NCBI RefSeq assembly: GCF_003202035.1
Contig: NZ_QJKC01000026.1
Coordinates: forward strand, 1 to 41,971
From: Aquitalea magnusonii
Lineage (GTDB): Bacteria > Pseudomonadota > Gammaproteobacteria > Burkholderiales > Chromobacteriaceae
Length of the DNA: 41,971 nucleotides
Direction of reading: 5' to 3'
A program made the translations under genes and the position numbers. The notes beneath the pieces are model-generated. The model was not told where the DNA came from, did no database searches, and was given only the letters and a program-made list of their open reading frames with translations. This document shows, one piece after another, positions 16,716-25,886 of the stretch. Within the stretch, counting starts at the first letter, position 1. The number at the start of each line of letters is the position of its first letter.

Positions 16716-18676
16716 TGAAAACGAAACAATGGTTTTTGCTGATGTGCTTGGCCCTGTGCGCACTGTTGGCGCTGGCTGCACCGGTGCGGGCTGACTCCCG
16801 CTTGATCATTCTCTGTTACCACGAAGTAGGGCAGCCGGATGCGCGCAGTGACGACCCCTTCGCCGTGGATGCACGCAGCCTGGTGCGGCAGATGGCATGG
16901 ATGCGCGGGCAGGGTTATCAGTTTGTCAGCGTGGAGGATGTGCTGGCCGACCGTGCCGGCAAGAAGCCGCTGCCGGACAAGGCGGTATTGCTGACCTTCG
17001 ATGATGGCTACCGCAGCGTCTACACCCAGGTTTATCCGGTATTGCGCAGCTTTCATGCGCCGGCGCTGATTGCGCTGGTGGGAAGCTGGCTGGAGGCTGC
17101 GGATGGCGAGCAAGTGCGTTATGGCGACGGCCTGGTGCCGCGCAGCACCTTTCTGAGCTGGGCGCAGATCCGCGAAATGCAGGCCAGCGGCCTGGTGGAG
17201 GTGGCCAGCCACAGCTATGCCGAGCATTTTGGCCAACGGGCCAATCCGCAGGGCAATAGCGAGCCGGCCCTCACCTCGCTGGCCTGGCAGGCGGGCAGCT
17301 ATGAAACCCCGGAAGCCTACCGGGCGCGCATCCGTGCCGATCTGCTGCGCAACAGCACACTGCTCAAGGCCAGGCTGGGCCAGGCGCCGCGGGTGATGGT
17401 CTGGCCCTATGGCAGCTATACCCGCGAAACGGCGGCCATCGCCGGCGAGCTGGGCATGCCGCTGACCATGAGCCTGGACGAGGGCATCAACACCCGCCAG
17501 ACCCCGCTGGCGGGGCTGCGCCGGCTGTTACTGGACGCCAATATGAGCCTGGCCGACCTGGCCTGGCAGTTCCAGCAGCTGGAAACCTGGCCGGACGGCA
17601 TACGCCCCGAGCCCAGCCGCATCATGCATGTCGATCTCGACTATATCTACGACCCCGATCCGGCGCGGCAGGAGGCAAACCTGGGCCGGCTGCTGGAGCG
17701 GGTCAAGGCCATGGGCGCCAGCACGGTCTATCTGCAGGCCTTTGCCAACCCGGAAGGCGATGGCGTGGCACGGGCGCTGTACTTTCCCAATCGCCACCTG
17801 CCGATGCGGGCCGACCTGTTCAACCGCGCGGCCTGGCAATTGCGTACCCGTGTCGGCGTGCGTGTCTACGCCTGGATGCCGCTGCTGGCTTTCGACCTGC
17901 CGCGTGACAACCCGCTGCGCCAGCAAAGAGTGCTGGCACTGGGGCGGCAAGGGCTGCCGGAGCAGCAAGGCTATATCCGGCTGACACCGTATTCGGCCGA
18001 GGCTCGCCAGACCATCCGCGAGATTTACCAGGACCTGGCGCGTTCGGTGCAGTTCGACGGCCTGCTATTCCATGACGACGCCACCCTGTCCGACGTGGAA
18101 GATGTCAGCGGCCCCGCCATGGCGGCCAACCGCGCCCTGGGCCTGCCGGATTCCTTACCGGCCCTGCGCCAGGACGAGGCAGCCCTGCAGCGCTGGAACG
18201 ACAGCAAGATCAAGCTGCTGGACGATTTCACACTGGAGCTGGCGCAAGTGGTGCGTACCTGGCAGCCCACGCTGAAAACCGCCCGCAATCTCTACGCCGG
18301 GGTGGTGATGAACCCGGCGACGGAAAGCTGGTTTGCCCAGTCCTATGTCACGGCGCTGCAGCACTACGACCGGGTAGCCATCATGGCCATGCCCTATATG
18401 GAGAAGGCCGCGCAGCCGCGGCAATGGCTGCGCCAGCTGTTTGACAAGGTAAAGGCGGTGCCCGGCGCGCTGGATCGCACGGTGTTCGAATTGCAGGCGC
18501 GCGACTGGCGCAACGGCCAGCCGATTCCCACCCGGGAAATGGCCGAGGTGGTGGAGGAGCTGCATACCCTTGGCGCACGCCACATTGCCTATTACCCGGA
18601 CGACCTGTTCCAGGACCAGCCACGCCTGGCCGATTTCAAGGCGGCCTTTTCCATGCGCAGCCACCCCGAACAATAA
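16715..18676 (+). CDS. pgaB: PNAG N-deacetylase / hydrolase
   Basis: A 653-residue protein. The N-terminal polysaccharide deacetylase domain has CYHEV at 34-38 and TFDDGYR at 94-100 with the metal-binding and catalytic aspartates, and an S-H-S-Y-A-E-H histidine motif. The C-terminal part (from about 305, M-H-V-D-L-D-Y-I-Y-D) matches the PgaB glycoside-hydrolase-like domain that binds and cleaves partly deacetylated PNAG. It deacetylates the polymer in the periplasm so that PgaA can export it. The signal peptide ends A-A-P-V-R-A-D without a lipobox; E. coli PgaB is a lipoprotein. The start overlaps the pgaA stop. Confidence 0.93.
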   Translation: MKTKQWFLLMCLALCALLALAAPVRADSRLIILCYHEVGQPDARSDDPFAVDARSLVRQMAWMRGQGYQFVSVEDVLADRAGKKPLPDKAVLLTFDDGYRSVYTQVYPVLRSFHAPALIALVGSWLEAADGEQVRYGDGLVPRSTFLSWAQIREMQASGLVEVASHSYAEHFGQRANPQGNSEPALTSLAWQAGSYETPEAYRARIRADLLRNSTLLKARLGQAPRVMVWPYGSYTRETAAIAGELGMPLTMSLDEGINTRQTPLAGLRRLLLDANMSLADLAWQFQQLETWPDGIRPEPSRIMHVDLDYIYDPDPARQEANLGRLLERVKAMGASTVYLQAFANPEGDGVARALYFPNRHLPMRADLFNRAAWQLRTRVGVRVYAWMPLLAFDLPRDNPLRQQRVLALGRQGLPEQQGYIRLTPYSAEARQTIREIYQDLARSVQFDGLLFHDDATLSDVEDVSGPAMAANRALGLPDSLPALRQDEAALQRWNDSKIKLLDDFTLELAQVVRTWQPTLKTARNLYAGVVMNPATESWFAQSYVTALQHYDRVAIMAMPYMEKAAQPRQWLRQLFDKVKAVPGALDRTVFELQARDWRNGQPIPTREMAEVVEELHTLGARHIAYYPDDLFQDQPRLADFKAAFSMRSHPEQ

Positions 18677-18703
18677 GGCCCGCCGGCCACCTGTCCCCAG
18701 CGC

Positions 18704-18722
18704 GGCGGCTGCATCTGCCGCC
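18704..18722. other. intercistronic hairpin pgaB-pgaC
   Basis: GGCGGC/GCCGCC with a 7-nt loop in the 75-bp gap between pgaB and pgaC. There is no T-run, so it is more likely an mRNA stability or processing element than a terminator. Confidence 0.35.
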
Positions 18723-18751
18723 GTCGCTGCATACATGCAAGGAGTCAGATC

Positions 18752-19999
18752 ATGACCACCGCTCTGGCACTGCTACTGGGCTATGCTTTTTTCTACCCGC
18801 TGTTCATGGCGTATTTGTGGATGGTGGGCGCAGTGCATTACTACTTTCATTACGAACGCAAAGACCCGCCGCTGGATCAGCCGCCAGCGCTGGATTACCC
18901 GCCCATCAGCGTGGTGGTGCCCTGTTACAACGAAGAAGACAATGTGCGCGAAACCCTGCACTACGCGCTGTCGCTGGACTATCCGGATTACGAGGTGATT
19001 GCCGTCAACGATGGCAGCAAGGACGCCACCGCCGCCATCCTGAATGAGCTGGCCGCCGTGCAGCCGCGGCTGCGTGTGCTGCACCAGGCCAGCAACCAGG
19101 GCAAGGCGGTGGGGCTGAACACGGCGCTGACCATGGCGCGTCACGAATACCTGCTGTGCATCGATGGCGATGCGCTGCTCGATCCCTATTCGGCCAAATG
19201 GCTGATGCGTCACTTTCAGGGTTCGCCCCGGGTGGGGGCGGTGACCGGCAATCCGCGCATCCGCAACCGCACCACCTTGCTGGGCCGGCTGCAGGTGGGC
19301 GAGTTCACCGCCATCATCGGGCTGATCAAGCGTGCCCAGCGCACTTATGGCCGGCTGTTTACCGTGTCCGGGGTGATTACCGCCTTTCGCAAGACGGCGG
19401 TGGTGCAGGCCGGCTACTGGAGCGACGACATGCTGACCGAGGACATCGACATCAGCTGGAAAATCCAGCTGCAGCACTGGGATGTGCGCTTCGAGCCGCG
19501 TGCGCTGGTGTGGATCCTGATGCCGGAAACCCTGCGCGGCCTGTGGAAGCAGCGGCTGCGCTGGGCCAAGGGCGGCACCCAGGCGCTGATGCGCAATGCC
19601 TGGATTGTCGGCCACTGGAAGCACCGCCGCATGTGGCCGGTGTATGCCGAGTATTTCCTCAGCGTGGTGTGGTCGTACGTGATGGCCTTCATCATCGGCA
19701 GCTGGCTGCTCAGCCTGTTGTTGCCCGGCCTGCTGCCGGCAATGGAATCGCCATTTGTGCCGGGCTGGCATGGTGTGGTGCTGGGGGTGACCTGCATGCT
19801 GCAGTTTGCCACCAGCAAGCTGATGGACAGCCAGTATGACGTCGATCTGGGCAAGAACTATTTCTGGATGATCTGGTATCCGCTGGCCTACTGGCTGCTG
19901 AATATCGGCACCACCGTGGTGGCCTTTCCGCAAGGCGTGCTGCGGCGCAAGGGCAAGCGTGCGCGCTGGGTCAGCCCGGACCGGGGCGTGCGCGCATGA
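18752..19999 (+). CDS. pgaC: PNAG synthase glycosyltransferase
   Basis: A 415-residue inner-membrane family 2 glycosyltransferase. N-terminal membrane segments are followed by the catalytic domain (S-V-V-V-P-C-Y-N-E-E at 53-62, DGD at 138-140, TED at 229-231, QRLRW at 268-272) and further membrane helices near 300-390. It polymerises UDP-GlcNAc into beta-1,6-linked PNAG together with PgaD, and in E. coli the pair is activated by c-di-GMP. AAGGAG 8 bases before the ATG supports the start. Its stop overlaps the pgaD start as ATGA. Confidence 0.96.
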   Translation: MTTALALLLGYAFFYPLFMAYLWMVGAVHYYFHYERKDPPLDQPPALDYPPISVVVPCYNEEDNVRETLHYALSLDYPDYEVIAVNDGSKDATAAILNELAAVQPRLRVLHQASNQGKAVGLNTALTMARHEYLLCIDGDALLDPYSAKWLMRHFQGSPRVGAVTGNPRIRNRTTLLGRLQVGEFTAIIGLIKRAQRTYGRLFTVSGVITAFRKTAVVQAGYWSDDMLTEDIDISWKIQLQHWDVRFEPRALVWILMPETLRGLWKQRLRWAKGGTQALMRNAWIVGHWKHRRMWPVYAEYFLSVVWSYVMAFIIGSWLLSLLLPGLLPAMESPFVPGWHGVVLGVTCMLQFATSKLMDSQYDVDLGKNYFWMIWYPLAYWLLNIGTTVVAFPQGVLRRKGKRARWVSPDRGVRA

Positions 20000-20541
20000 A
20001 AAAGCTGGCCGATGTGCTGATCATTCGCGCCGCGCACAATATGAGCTGGCTGCAGCGGCTGCTGTCGCGACTGCTCACCGTGTTGTGGTGGCTGTTGTGG
20101 GTGTATCTGTGGTTGCCGGCCCTGGCCTTTTTTTGCCTGCTGATCTGGGGCGAGCAGCTGTTGCCGGTGACGGTGCGCATCGACCAGCTGCCCGGCCATC
20201 TGCTGGCGCTGGGGCGCTATGCCTTGCTGGTCTGCCTGTTTGGTGGCGGGCTGGTGCTGTGGTCGCGCATCAACTACTGGCGCTTTTCCGGCGAGGAGCA
20301 GCGCGGCGCCATCGCCAATGTCACACTGCTGGATATGGCGGCTGACCTGGGGCTGGAGCCCGCGCTGCTGCAGGCCGGCCAGGCCGGCAAGGTGGTGGTG
20401 GTGCATCACAATCCGGAAGGCGGGATTCACCACCTGGACATCCTGCAGCCCTTGCCAGCCGGCACGGCGACACCGCCAGAACCTGCCCTGACCATGTCGG
20501 CGAGCCTGCCCTTGTCAGTCGCCCAGCCCGGCAAGCGCTGA
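19996..20541 (+). CDS. pgaD: PNAG synthase accessory protein
   Basis: A 181-residue inner-membrane protein with two hydrophobic helices (about 25-53 and 72-92) and a cytoplasmic C-terminal part. The length exceeds the usual PgaD by a low-complexity Pro/Ala tail. PgaD is required with PgaC for polymerisation, and in E. coli the two jointly bind c-di-GMP. Position and ATGA overlap with pgaC make the assignment firm despite poor sequence conservation in this family. Its last 27 bases overlap the convergent MocR-type gene, and no terminator is visible between them. Confidence 0.88.
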   Translation: MKKLADVLIIRAAHNMSWLQRLLSRLLTVLWWLLWVYLWLPALAFFCLLIWGEQLLPVTVRIDQLPGHLLALGRYALLVCLFGGGLVLWSRINYWRFSGEEQRGAIANVTLLDMAADLGLEPALLQAGQAGKVVVVHHNPEGGIHHLDILQPLPAGTATPPEPALTMSASLPLSVAQPGKR

Positions 20542-21960
20542 GTCGCCCATGCCCGAGGCCAGCTCGCCCACCCGCACCAGCGCCCGCTCGTAGGCTTCGT
20601 TCCACGGGTAGCAGCAGGACAGGCGCAGGCAGTTGCGATAACGGCCGCGCGCCGAATACATCACCCCCGGCACCACGGTAATGCGTTCGGCCAAGGCCGC
20701 ATGAAACAGCTCCAGCGTGTCCACGCCGGCGGGTAGCTCCACCCACAGCAGGCAGCCGCCAGAGGGCAGGGTGGCGCGGGTGCCCTGTGGAAAACGGCTG
20801 GCCACCGTGCCGCGCAGTCGCTCCATCTGGCTCATGAAATGGCGGCGGATCAGCCGCAGGTGGTGGTCGTAGCCACCGCTTTCCAGATACTCGGCCAGAG
20901 TTTCTTCCAGCAGCCGTGGCTGGCCCAGCGAGCTGGCGCATTTCAGCTGCAATACCTCGCGGGCAAAGCGGCCGGCGGCAATCCAGCCAATGCGAAAGCC
21001 CGGTGCCAGCGTCTTGCTATAGCTGGAGCACAGCAGCACCCAGCCATCGCGGTCGAAGGCCTTTACCGCGTCCGGCGTCTGCACGCCATAGTGCAGGTCG
21101 GCATGCGGCGCGTCCTCGATCAAGGGCACGCGGTAGTCGTTGACCAGCTGCGCCAGCCGGCGCTTGGCTTCCGGTGGCATGGTGCTGCCCAGCGGATTGT
21201 GCACGGTGGGCATGGCCACAATGGCTTGCAGCCGTTTTTCCGACAGGAGCAGTTCCAGTGCGTCCAGCGACAGGCCGCTATTGGGATGAGTGGGGATTTC
21301 GATCACCGACAGGCCCAGGCTTTTCAGCAGCGGCAGCAGATAGAAATAAGTGGGCGATTCCAGCCCCACCGTGTCACCCGGCTTACACACCGCGCGCAAG
21401 GCCAGTTGCAGTGCTTCGGAGCAGCCATTGGTGATGACGATGTCGTCCATGGCCAGCACACAGCCCCAGCTGACCGCACGCTGGGCAATCTGCCGCCGCA
21501 GGCGTTCGGAGCCGGGCGGGAAGGGGTAGTCGGTGGTCAGCTCCGGCTGCTGGCGCAATAGCCGCCCCATGATGTGTTTGAAGCGGGTGGTGGGGTAGAA
21601 GTCGCTGCCGCGTGGGCTGGCCAGCGACAGGTCGATGAAATCAGCCGCCGTCTGCACCCGCATCACCGTTTCGATATGGTCCACCACTTCGCCGGTAGGC
21701 GCGGCTTCGCTCTGGCGGCGCATGCGTGGCAGCGGCAGGCTGGCGGCGGCCTTCACATAGAAGCCGGATTGCGGCCTGGCCTCGATAAAACCACGGTCTT
21801 CCAGTGTGCGGTAAGTCAGCAGGATGGTGGAGGGGCTGACCTTGTGCATGGCGCAGGCCTTGCGCACCGAGGGCAGGCGCTCGCCGGCGCGCACCACACC
21901 GTTCTGGATCAGGGTGATCCACTCGTTGACCAGCTGTTGATACAGCGGCTCCTGGCTCAT
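20515..21960 (-). CDS. MocR/GntR aminotransferase-like regulator
   Basis: A 481-residue protein. An N-terminal GntR winged helix (about 1-70: LPSVRKACAMHKVSPSTILLTYRTLE) is fused to a fold-type-I aminotransferase domain (from about 105) with the PLP lysine in SYSKTLAPGFRIGW (K316) and P-T-V-H-N-P-L-G. MocR-type factors use PLP, alone or with an amino acid, as effector. It is divergent from a LysE exporter with operator-like palindromes in the gap, so it probably activates that exporter in response to an amino acid or amine. The effector is unknown. Confidence 0.92.
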   Translation of the reverse strand: MSQEPLYQQLVNEWITLIQNGVVRAGERLPSVRKACAMHKVSPSTILLTYRTLEDRGFIEARPQSGFYVKAAASLPLPRMRRQSEAAPTGEVVDHIETVMRVQTAADFIDLSLASPRGSDFYPTTRFKHIMGRLLRQQPELTTDYPFPPGSERLRRQIAQRAVSWGCVLAMDDIVITNGCSEALQLALRAVCKPGDTVGLESPTYFYLLPLLKSLGLSVIEIPTHPNSGLSLDALELLLSEKRLQAIVAMPTVHNPLGSTMPPEAKRRLAQLVNDYRVPLIEDAPHADLHYGVQTPDAVKAFDRDGWVLLCSSYSKTLAPGFRIGWIAAGRFAREVLQLKCASSLGQPRLLEETLAEYLESGGYDHHLRLIRRHFMSQMERLRGTVASRFPQGTRATLPSGGCLLWVELPAGVDTLELFHAALAERITVVPGVMYSARGRYRNCLRLSCCYPWNEAYERALVRVGELASGMGDSALAGLGD

Positions 21961-22032
21961 GGTCGGTCTCCGCTAGGCAGATGAATGGCTGTCAGACGGC
22001 CCGCCCGGCACAATTCTGCCCGGAACAGACCA

Positions 22033-22060
22033 TAACAGTTTTAGATACCGCAAACTGTTA
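22033..22060. promoter_or_regulatory. candidate MocR operator
   Basis: TAACAGTTT-N10-AAACTGTTA is a perfect 9-bp inverted repeat in the divergent gap. A third half-site, CTGTTA, occurs at 22086-22091. This inverted-plus-direct half-site arrangement fits a dimeric MocR-type factor. Confidence 0.6.
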
Positions 22061-22215
22061 CGGTCTCAATTGTATTTTTCTGAATCTGTTATTGTCCAGT
22101 GACTTTACGTAGCATGACAGCATCAAAAACATGGAGCGGTGACAGGGTTTGCCTGTCGGGCCACAAGCCGGAATACGGCAGCCCTGTCCACCGCCAGCCC
22201 TGCCCTGGAGTGGTC

Positions 22216-22848
22216 ATGAATCTTGTTGCCCTGGTTACTTATCTGCTGGTGATGTCCATCACCCCCGGCCCCAACAATCTGGTGCTGGCCTCGTCCGGCG
22301 TCAATTACGGCTTTGGCCGCACCCTGCCGGCCATGCTGGGCATGGCGCTGGGGCTGGCGCTGCAGGTGGGGGTGTTGACGGTCTTCCTGGGTAATCTGGT
22401 GGCGCTGATCAGCAGCGTACAGCTGTATCTGGCGCTGGCCGGTTGCAGCTATCTGCTGTGGCTGTCCTGGGGCATGGCCCGCGCCGGCGCGGCGGGCGAG
22501 CAGGCCGATGCCGGCCAGCCCATGGGTTTTGCCGGTGGCCTGTTGTTTAACTGGCTTAACCCCAAGGTGTGGCTGATGGGCTTCAATATTGCCGTGGTGT
22601 TCCTGCCGCAGCACATGCCGCCGCTGACTGCCGGCCTGCTGTTTGCCGCCATCACCCTGGTGGTCGGCCTGCCCTGCATTGCGCTGTGGGCGGGCAGTGG
22701 CGTGGCCATCCGCCGCTGGCTGGCTTCGCCGCGCCGGCTGCGTGCCTTCAATTGCGGCATGGCCGCCATGCTGGCCGGCACGGCCTTCTGGCTGCTGGCG
22801 CAGATGCTGCCGGCCGATGTGCTGCCAGCCGTGGGCGGGCTGATTTGA
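22216..22848 (+). CDS. LysE family amino-acid exporter
   Basis: A 210-residue inner-membrane protein with about six hydrophobic helices and the LysE/RhtB signature near the N-terminus, S-I-T-P-G-P-N-N. The central F-N-W-L-N-P-K-V-W motif is also typical. Members export amino acids or related compounds by proton antiport. The ATG has GGAG 6 bases upstream; an in-frame ATG 117 bases earlier lacks one. Divergent transcription from the MocR-type regulator suggests control by it. Substrate not predictable. Confidence 0.92.
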   Translation: MNLVALVTYLLVMSITPGPNNLVLASSGVNYGFGRTLPAMLGMALGLALQVGVLTVFLGNLVALISSVQLYLALAGCSYLLWLSWGMARAGAAGEQADAGQPMGFAGGLLFNWLNPKVWLMGFNIAVVFLPQHMPPLTAGLLFAAITLVVGLPCIALWAGSGVAIRRWLASPRRLRAFNCGMAAMLAGTAFWLLAQMLPADVLPAVGGLI

Positions 22849-22849
22849 G

Positions 22850-22867
22850 CCAGCAGAATCCTGCTGG
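22850..22867. other. small hairpin after the LysE gene
   Basis: CCAGCAG/CTGCTGG with a 4-nt loop, immediately after the stop and before the main terminator. It may stabilise the transcript end. Confidence 0.4.
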
Positions 22868-22884
22868 AGGATGAGGCTTGCCCG

Positions 22885-22906
22885 GCCCGCATTTGCGGGC
22901 TGTTTT
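22885..22906 (+). terminator. intrinsic terminator of the LysE gene
   Basis: GCCCGC/GCGGGC with an ATTT loop followed by TGTTTT, about 40 bp past the stop and before gltX. Confidence 0.75.
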
Positions 22907-22958
22907 GTTGGCGGCGTACAATAGCGCCTTTCTTCATCCGGCTGGACCTCATTCCATC

Positions 22959-24344
22959 ATGATCCGTACCCGCTTTGCCCCCAGCCCCACCGGCTATCTG
23001 CATATTGGTGGCGTGCGTACCGCACTCTTTTCCTGGGCTTATGCCCGCAAGAACAACGGCGTTTTCGTGCTGCGCATCGAGGACACCGACCTTGAACGCT
23101 CCACGCCGGAGTCGGTCAAGGCCATCATGGACGGCATGCACTGGGTTGGCCTGGATTATGACGAAGGCCCCTTCTACCAGACCCAGCGTTTCGACCGCTA
23201 CAAGGAAGTGATCCAGCAGCTGCTGGAGTCCGGCCATGCCTATCGCTGCTACTGCAGCAAGGAAGAGCTGGAAGCCATGCGCGCCGAGCAGGAAGCCAAG
23301 GGCGAAAAGCCGCGTTACGACCGCCGCTGGCGTCCGGAGGAGGGCAAGACCCTGCCGGCCATTCCGGCTGATGTGGAGCCGGTGATCCGCTTCCGCACCC
23401 CGCTGGACGGCACCGTCGCCTGGGACGACGCGGTCAAGGGCCGTATCGAATTCTCCAATACCGAGCTGGACGACCTGATCATCGCCCGCCCGGATGGCAG
23501 CCCGACCTATAACTTCTGCGTGGTGGTGGACGACTGGGACATGCAGATCACCCATGTGATCCGCGGTGACGACCACGTCAACAACACCCCGCGCCAGATC
23601 AACATCCTCAAGGCGCTGAATGCGCCGCTGCCGGTGTATGGCCATCTGCCGATGATCCTGAATGAGGACGGCCAGAAGATGTCCAAGCGCCGCGACGCCG
23701 TCAGCGTGGTGGACTACGCCGACAAGGGCATCCTGCCGGAAGCGCTGCTCAACTACCTGGCCCGTCTGGGCTGGGGCCATGGCGATGATGAATTCTTCGA
23801 CATGAAGCAGTTTGTCGAATGGTTCAGCCTGGAAGCGGTCAGCGCCTCGGCCAGCCGTTTCAATCAGGAAAAATTCCTGTGGCTGAATGCCCAGCACATC
23901 AAGGCGGCCGACAACAGCCGTCTGGCTGCGCTGATTGCCCCGCGTCTGGCGGCTGCTGGTGTCGATACCACCACCGGCCCGGCCATCGAGGAGGTGATTG
24001 CCCTGGTGAAAGAGCGTGTGCAAGACCTGAACGCGCTGGCGCTGGAAGTGGATTATTTCTACCAGAAGCGTGAAGCCGCAGCGGCCGATGTGGAAAAGCA
24101 CCTGGCTGGCGACGCCGTGGCACGCATGGGCCGCTTTGCCGACAAGCTGGCAGCGCTGGATAGCTGGACTGCAGCCAGCATCCATGAGCTGTTCAAGCCG
24201 TTCTGCGCCGAAGAAGGCATCAAGATGGGCCAGCTGGGCATGCCGCTGCGCGTGCTGGTGTGCGGCACCACCCAGACCCCGTCGGTGGATGCGGTGCTGG
24301 CGCTGATCGGCAAGGAAGAAGTGCTGCGCCGCCTGCGCGCCTGA
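22959..24344 (+). CDS. gltX: glutamyl-tRNA synthetase
   Basis: A 461-residue class I aminoacyl-tRNA synthetase. The HIGH-type motif lies in SPTGYLHIGG near residue 12, and the KMSKR motif in Q-K-M-S-K-R-R. The I-R-G-D-D-H and N-T-P-R-Q segments are typical, and the C-terminal helical anticodon-binding domain is complete. It charges tRNA-Glu with glutamate. No second domain is attached, so whether it also charges tRNA-Gln cannot be decided here. The ATG is fixed by the conserved M-I-R-T-R-F-A-P-S start, although no strong ribosome binding site is visible. Monocistronic, with a strong terminator after it. Confidence 0.98.
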   Translation: MIRTRFAPSPTGYLHIGGVRTALFSWAYARKNNGVFVLRIEDTDLERSTPESVKAIMDGMHWVGLDYDEGPFYQTQRFDRYKEVIQQLLESGHAYRCYCSKEELEAMRAEQEAKGEKPRYDRRWRPEEGKTLPAIPADVEPVIRFRTPLDGTVAWDDAVKGRIEFSNTELDDLIIARPDGSPTYNFCVVVDDWDMQITHVIRGDDHVNNTPRQINILKALNAPLPVYGHLPMILNEDGQKMSKRRDAVSVVDYADKGILPEALLNYLARLGWGHGDDEFFDMKQFVEWFSLEAVSASASRFNQEKFLWLNAQHIKAADNSRLAALIAPRLAAAGVDTTTGPAIEEVIALVKERVQDLNALALEVDYFYQKREAAAADVEKHLAGDAVARMGRFADKLAALDSWTAASIHELFKPFCAEEGIKMGQLGMPLRVLVCGTTQTPSVDAVLALIGKEEVLRRLRA

Positions 24345-24366
24345 GCGGTTTTCGGCTGTGAAAGTC

Positions 24367-24394
24367 AAAAAGCCACCCTGCGGGGTGGCTTTTT
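24367..24394. terminator. bidirectional intrinsic terminator
   Basis: A perfect 12-bp stem, AAAAAGCCACCC/GGGTGGCTTTTT, with a TGCG loop. It is shared by gltX and the convergent kyn-cluster permease gene. Confidence 0.92.
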
Positions 24395-24410
24395 GCATGC
24401 TGGCGTCGGC

Positions 24411-25787
24411 CTAGTTCTGGCTGACCAGGCGTGGCTGGCGCACAAAGCGGTATAGCAGCACCAGCAGCAACAGGAAGGGCAGGCCGAAGGCCAGCGTCAG
24501 GCGGAAGACATCGGTGAAGGCGGTGGTGAGCAGGATGGCCAGCATCAGCCCCAGTCCCATCAGGGTGGAAACCGGAAAGCCGGGCAGGCGGAAAGCCAGC
24601 GGCTGGCTGCCATGGCGCTGGTGATGGCGGCGGAAATGCCAGTGGGTGAGGAAGATCATCATCCAGGTAAACAGCGCGCCAAACATCGACAGCGACATCA
24701 TCAGCGTGAAGGCCTGCTCGGGAAACAGCACAAACAGCAGGGTGGCCAGCGCAATACCGCTGGTGGACAGCAGCAGCGCGTTGAGCGGAATGCCGTGGGG
24801 GTTCAGCTTGCCCAGGCTGGCCGGGGCATCACCGGCGCGCGACAGGCTGAACATCATGCGGGTGGTGATGTAGAGCTGGCTGTTCATGGCGGACAGCGCG
24901 GCGATGATGACGACAAAGTTGAGAATGCCCGCGGCGTAGGGAATGCCCAGCACCTGCATCACGGTGACAAAGGGGCTGCTGCCCTTGTCCAGTCCGTCCC
25001 AGGGGACGATGGTCAGGATCAGGGTCAGCGACAAGAGATAAAACACCAGCAGGCGCACAATGGTGGCGCGAAAGGCGTGGCGCACCGCCTGCTCCGGGTG
25101 TTCCGCCTCACCGGCGGCCACGGCAATCATTTCCACACTCAGATAGCTGAAGATGGAAATCACCACCGCCACCCACATGCCCCACCAGCCGTGCGGGAAA
25201 AACCCGCCATGGCCGGTGAAGTGCCGGGTGCCATAAGCCGGATTGCCGCTGCCCCACACCATATAACTCCCCAGCAGGATGAAGCCGACGATGGCAAAGA
25301 TCTTGATGGCGGAAAACCAGTATTCCACGGTGCCAAAGGCTTTGACGCTCATGGCATTGACGCCGATCAGCACGCCGGAAAACAGCAGGATCCAGATCCA
25401 CGACGGCGTGTCGGGGAACCAGTACTGCATGTATTCGGCCACTGCCGTGACTTCGGTGCCCACTGCCATGACGATGCAGGTCCAGTAGCTGTAGCGCACC
25501 AGAAAGCCGGCCAGCGGGCTGATGTAATGTTCGGCAAAAGCGCCAAACGAGCCGGATGTGGCATGGGCGATGGTCATCTCTGCCAGGCAGCCCATCAGCA
25601 GCAGGGTGATCAGCCCGCCGATGGCGTAGCTGAGCAAGACACTGGGGCCGGCAAAGCCGATGGCAAACTTGCTGCCGAGGAACAGGCCGGTGCCAATGGC
25701 ACCGCCGATGGCGATCATGCTCATCTGCCGGCCGCTCAGCCGGCGTTGCAGGCCGCTTTCGCGTTGCTGGATCTGTTTGAAGCTCAT
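24411..25787 (-). CDS. APC-family amino-acid permease (kyn cluster)
   Basis: A 458-residue inner-membrane protein with about 12 helices. The N-terminal signature R-Q-M-S-M-I-A-I-G-G-A-I-G-T-G-L-F is that of the amino acid transporter family close to GabP/AnsP/ProY. AAGGAG 5 bases before the ATG supports the start. It follows kynU by 130 bp on the same strand, with a strong hairpin (25887-25903) between them. Uptake of tryptophan, kynurenine or another aromatic amino acid is inferred from context only. Confidence 0.88.
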   Translation of the reverse strand: MSFKQIQQRESGLQRRLSGRQMSMIAIGGAIGTGLFLGSKFAIGFAGPSVLLSYAIGGLITLLLMGCLAEMTIAHATSGSFGAFAEHYISPLAGFLVRYSYWTCIVMAVGTEVTAVAEYMQYWFPDTPSWIWILLFSGVLIGVNAMSVKAFGTVEYWFSAIKIFAIVGFILLGSYMVWGSGNPAYGTRHFTGHGGFFPHGWWGMWVAVVISIFSYLSVEMIAVAAGEAEHPEQAVRHAFRATIVRLLVFYLLSLTLILTIVPWDGLDKGSSPFVTVMQVLGIPYAAGILNFVVIIAALSAMNSQLYITTRMMFSLSRAGDAPASLGKLNPHGIPLNALLLSTSGIALATLLFVLFPEQAFTLMMSLSMFGALFTWMMIFLTHWHFRRHHQRHGSQPLAFRLPGFPVSTLMGLGLMLAILLTTAFTDVFRLTLAFGLPFLLLLVLLYRFVRQPRLVSQN

Positions 25788-25886
25788 GTCTTCTCCTTAT
25801 CTTCCTTGGTGGGACGGCGCATTTCTCTTGGACGTGGGGCGTCCTGGATGCGCTCGGCTCCCGTGATGGTGTGTGGCTGGGTGAAG

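Noticed and set aside
16739-16760. Possible lipobox L-A-L-C in the PgaB signal peptide
   Set aside because: The residue before Cys is Leu rather than Gly/Ala/Ser and the Cys lies inside the hydrophobic core, so it is unlikely to be lipidated.
22449-24398. A 649-codon open frame on the minus strand opposite gltX
   Set aside because: It covers gltX, whose motifs are complete on the plus strand; the antisense translation has no recognisable domain and no ribosome binding site.
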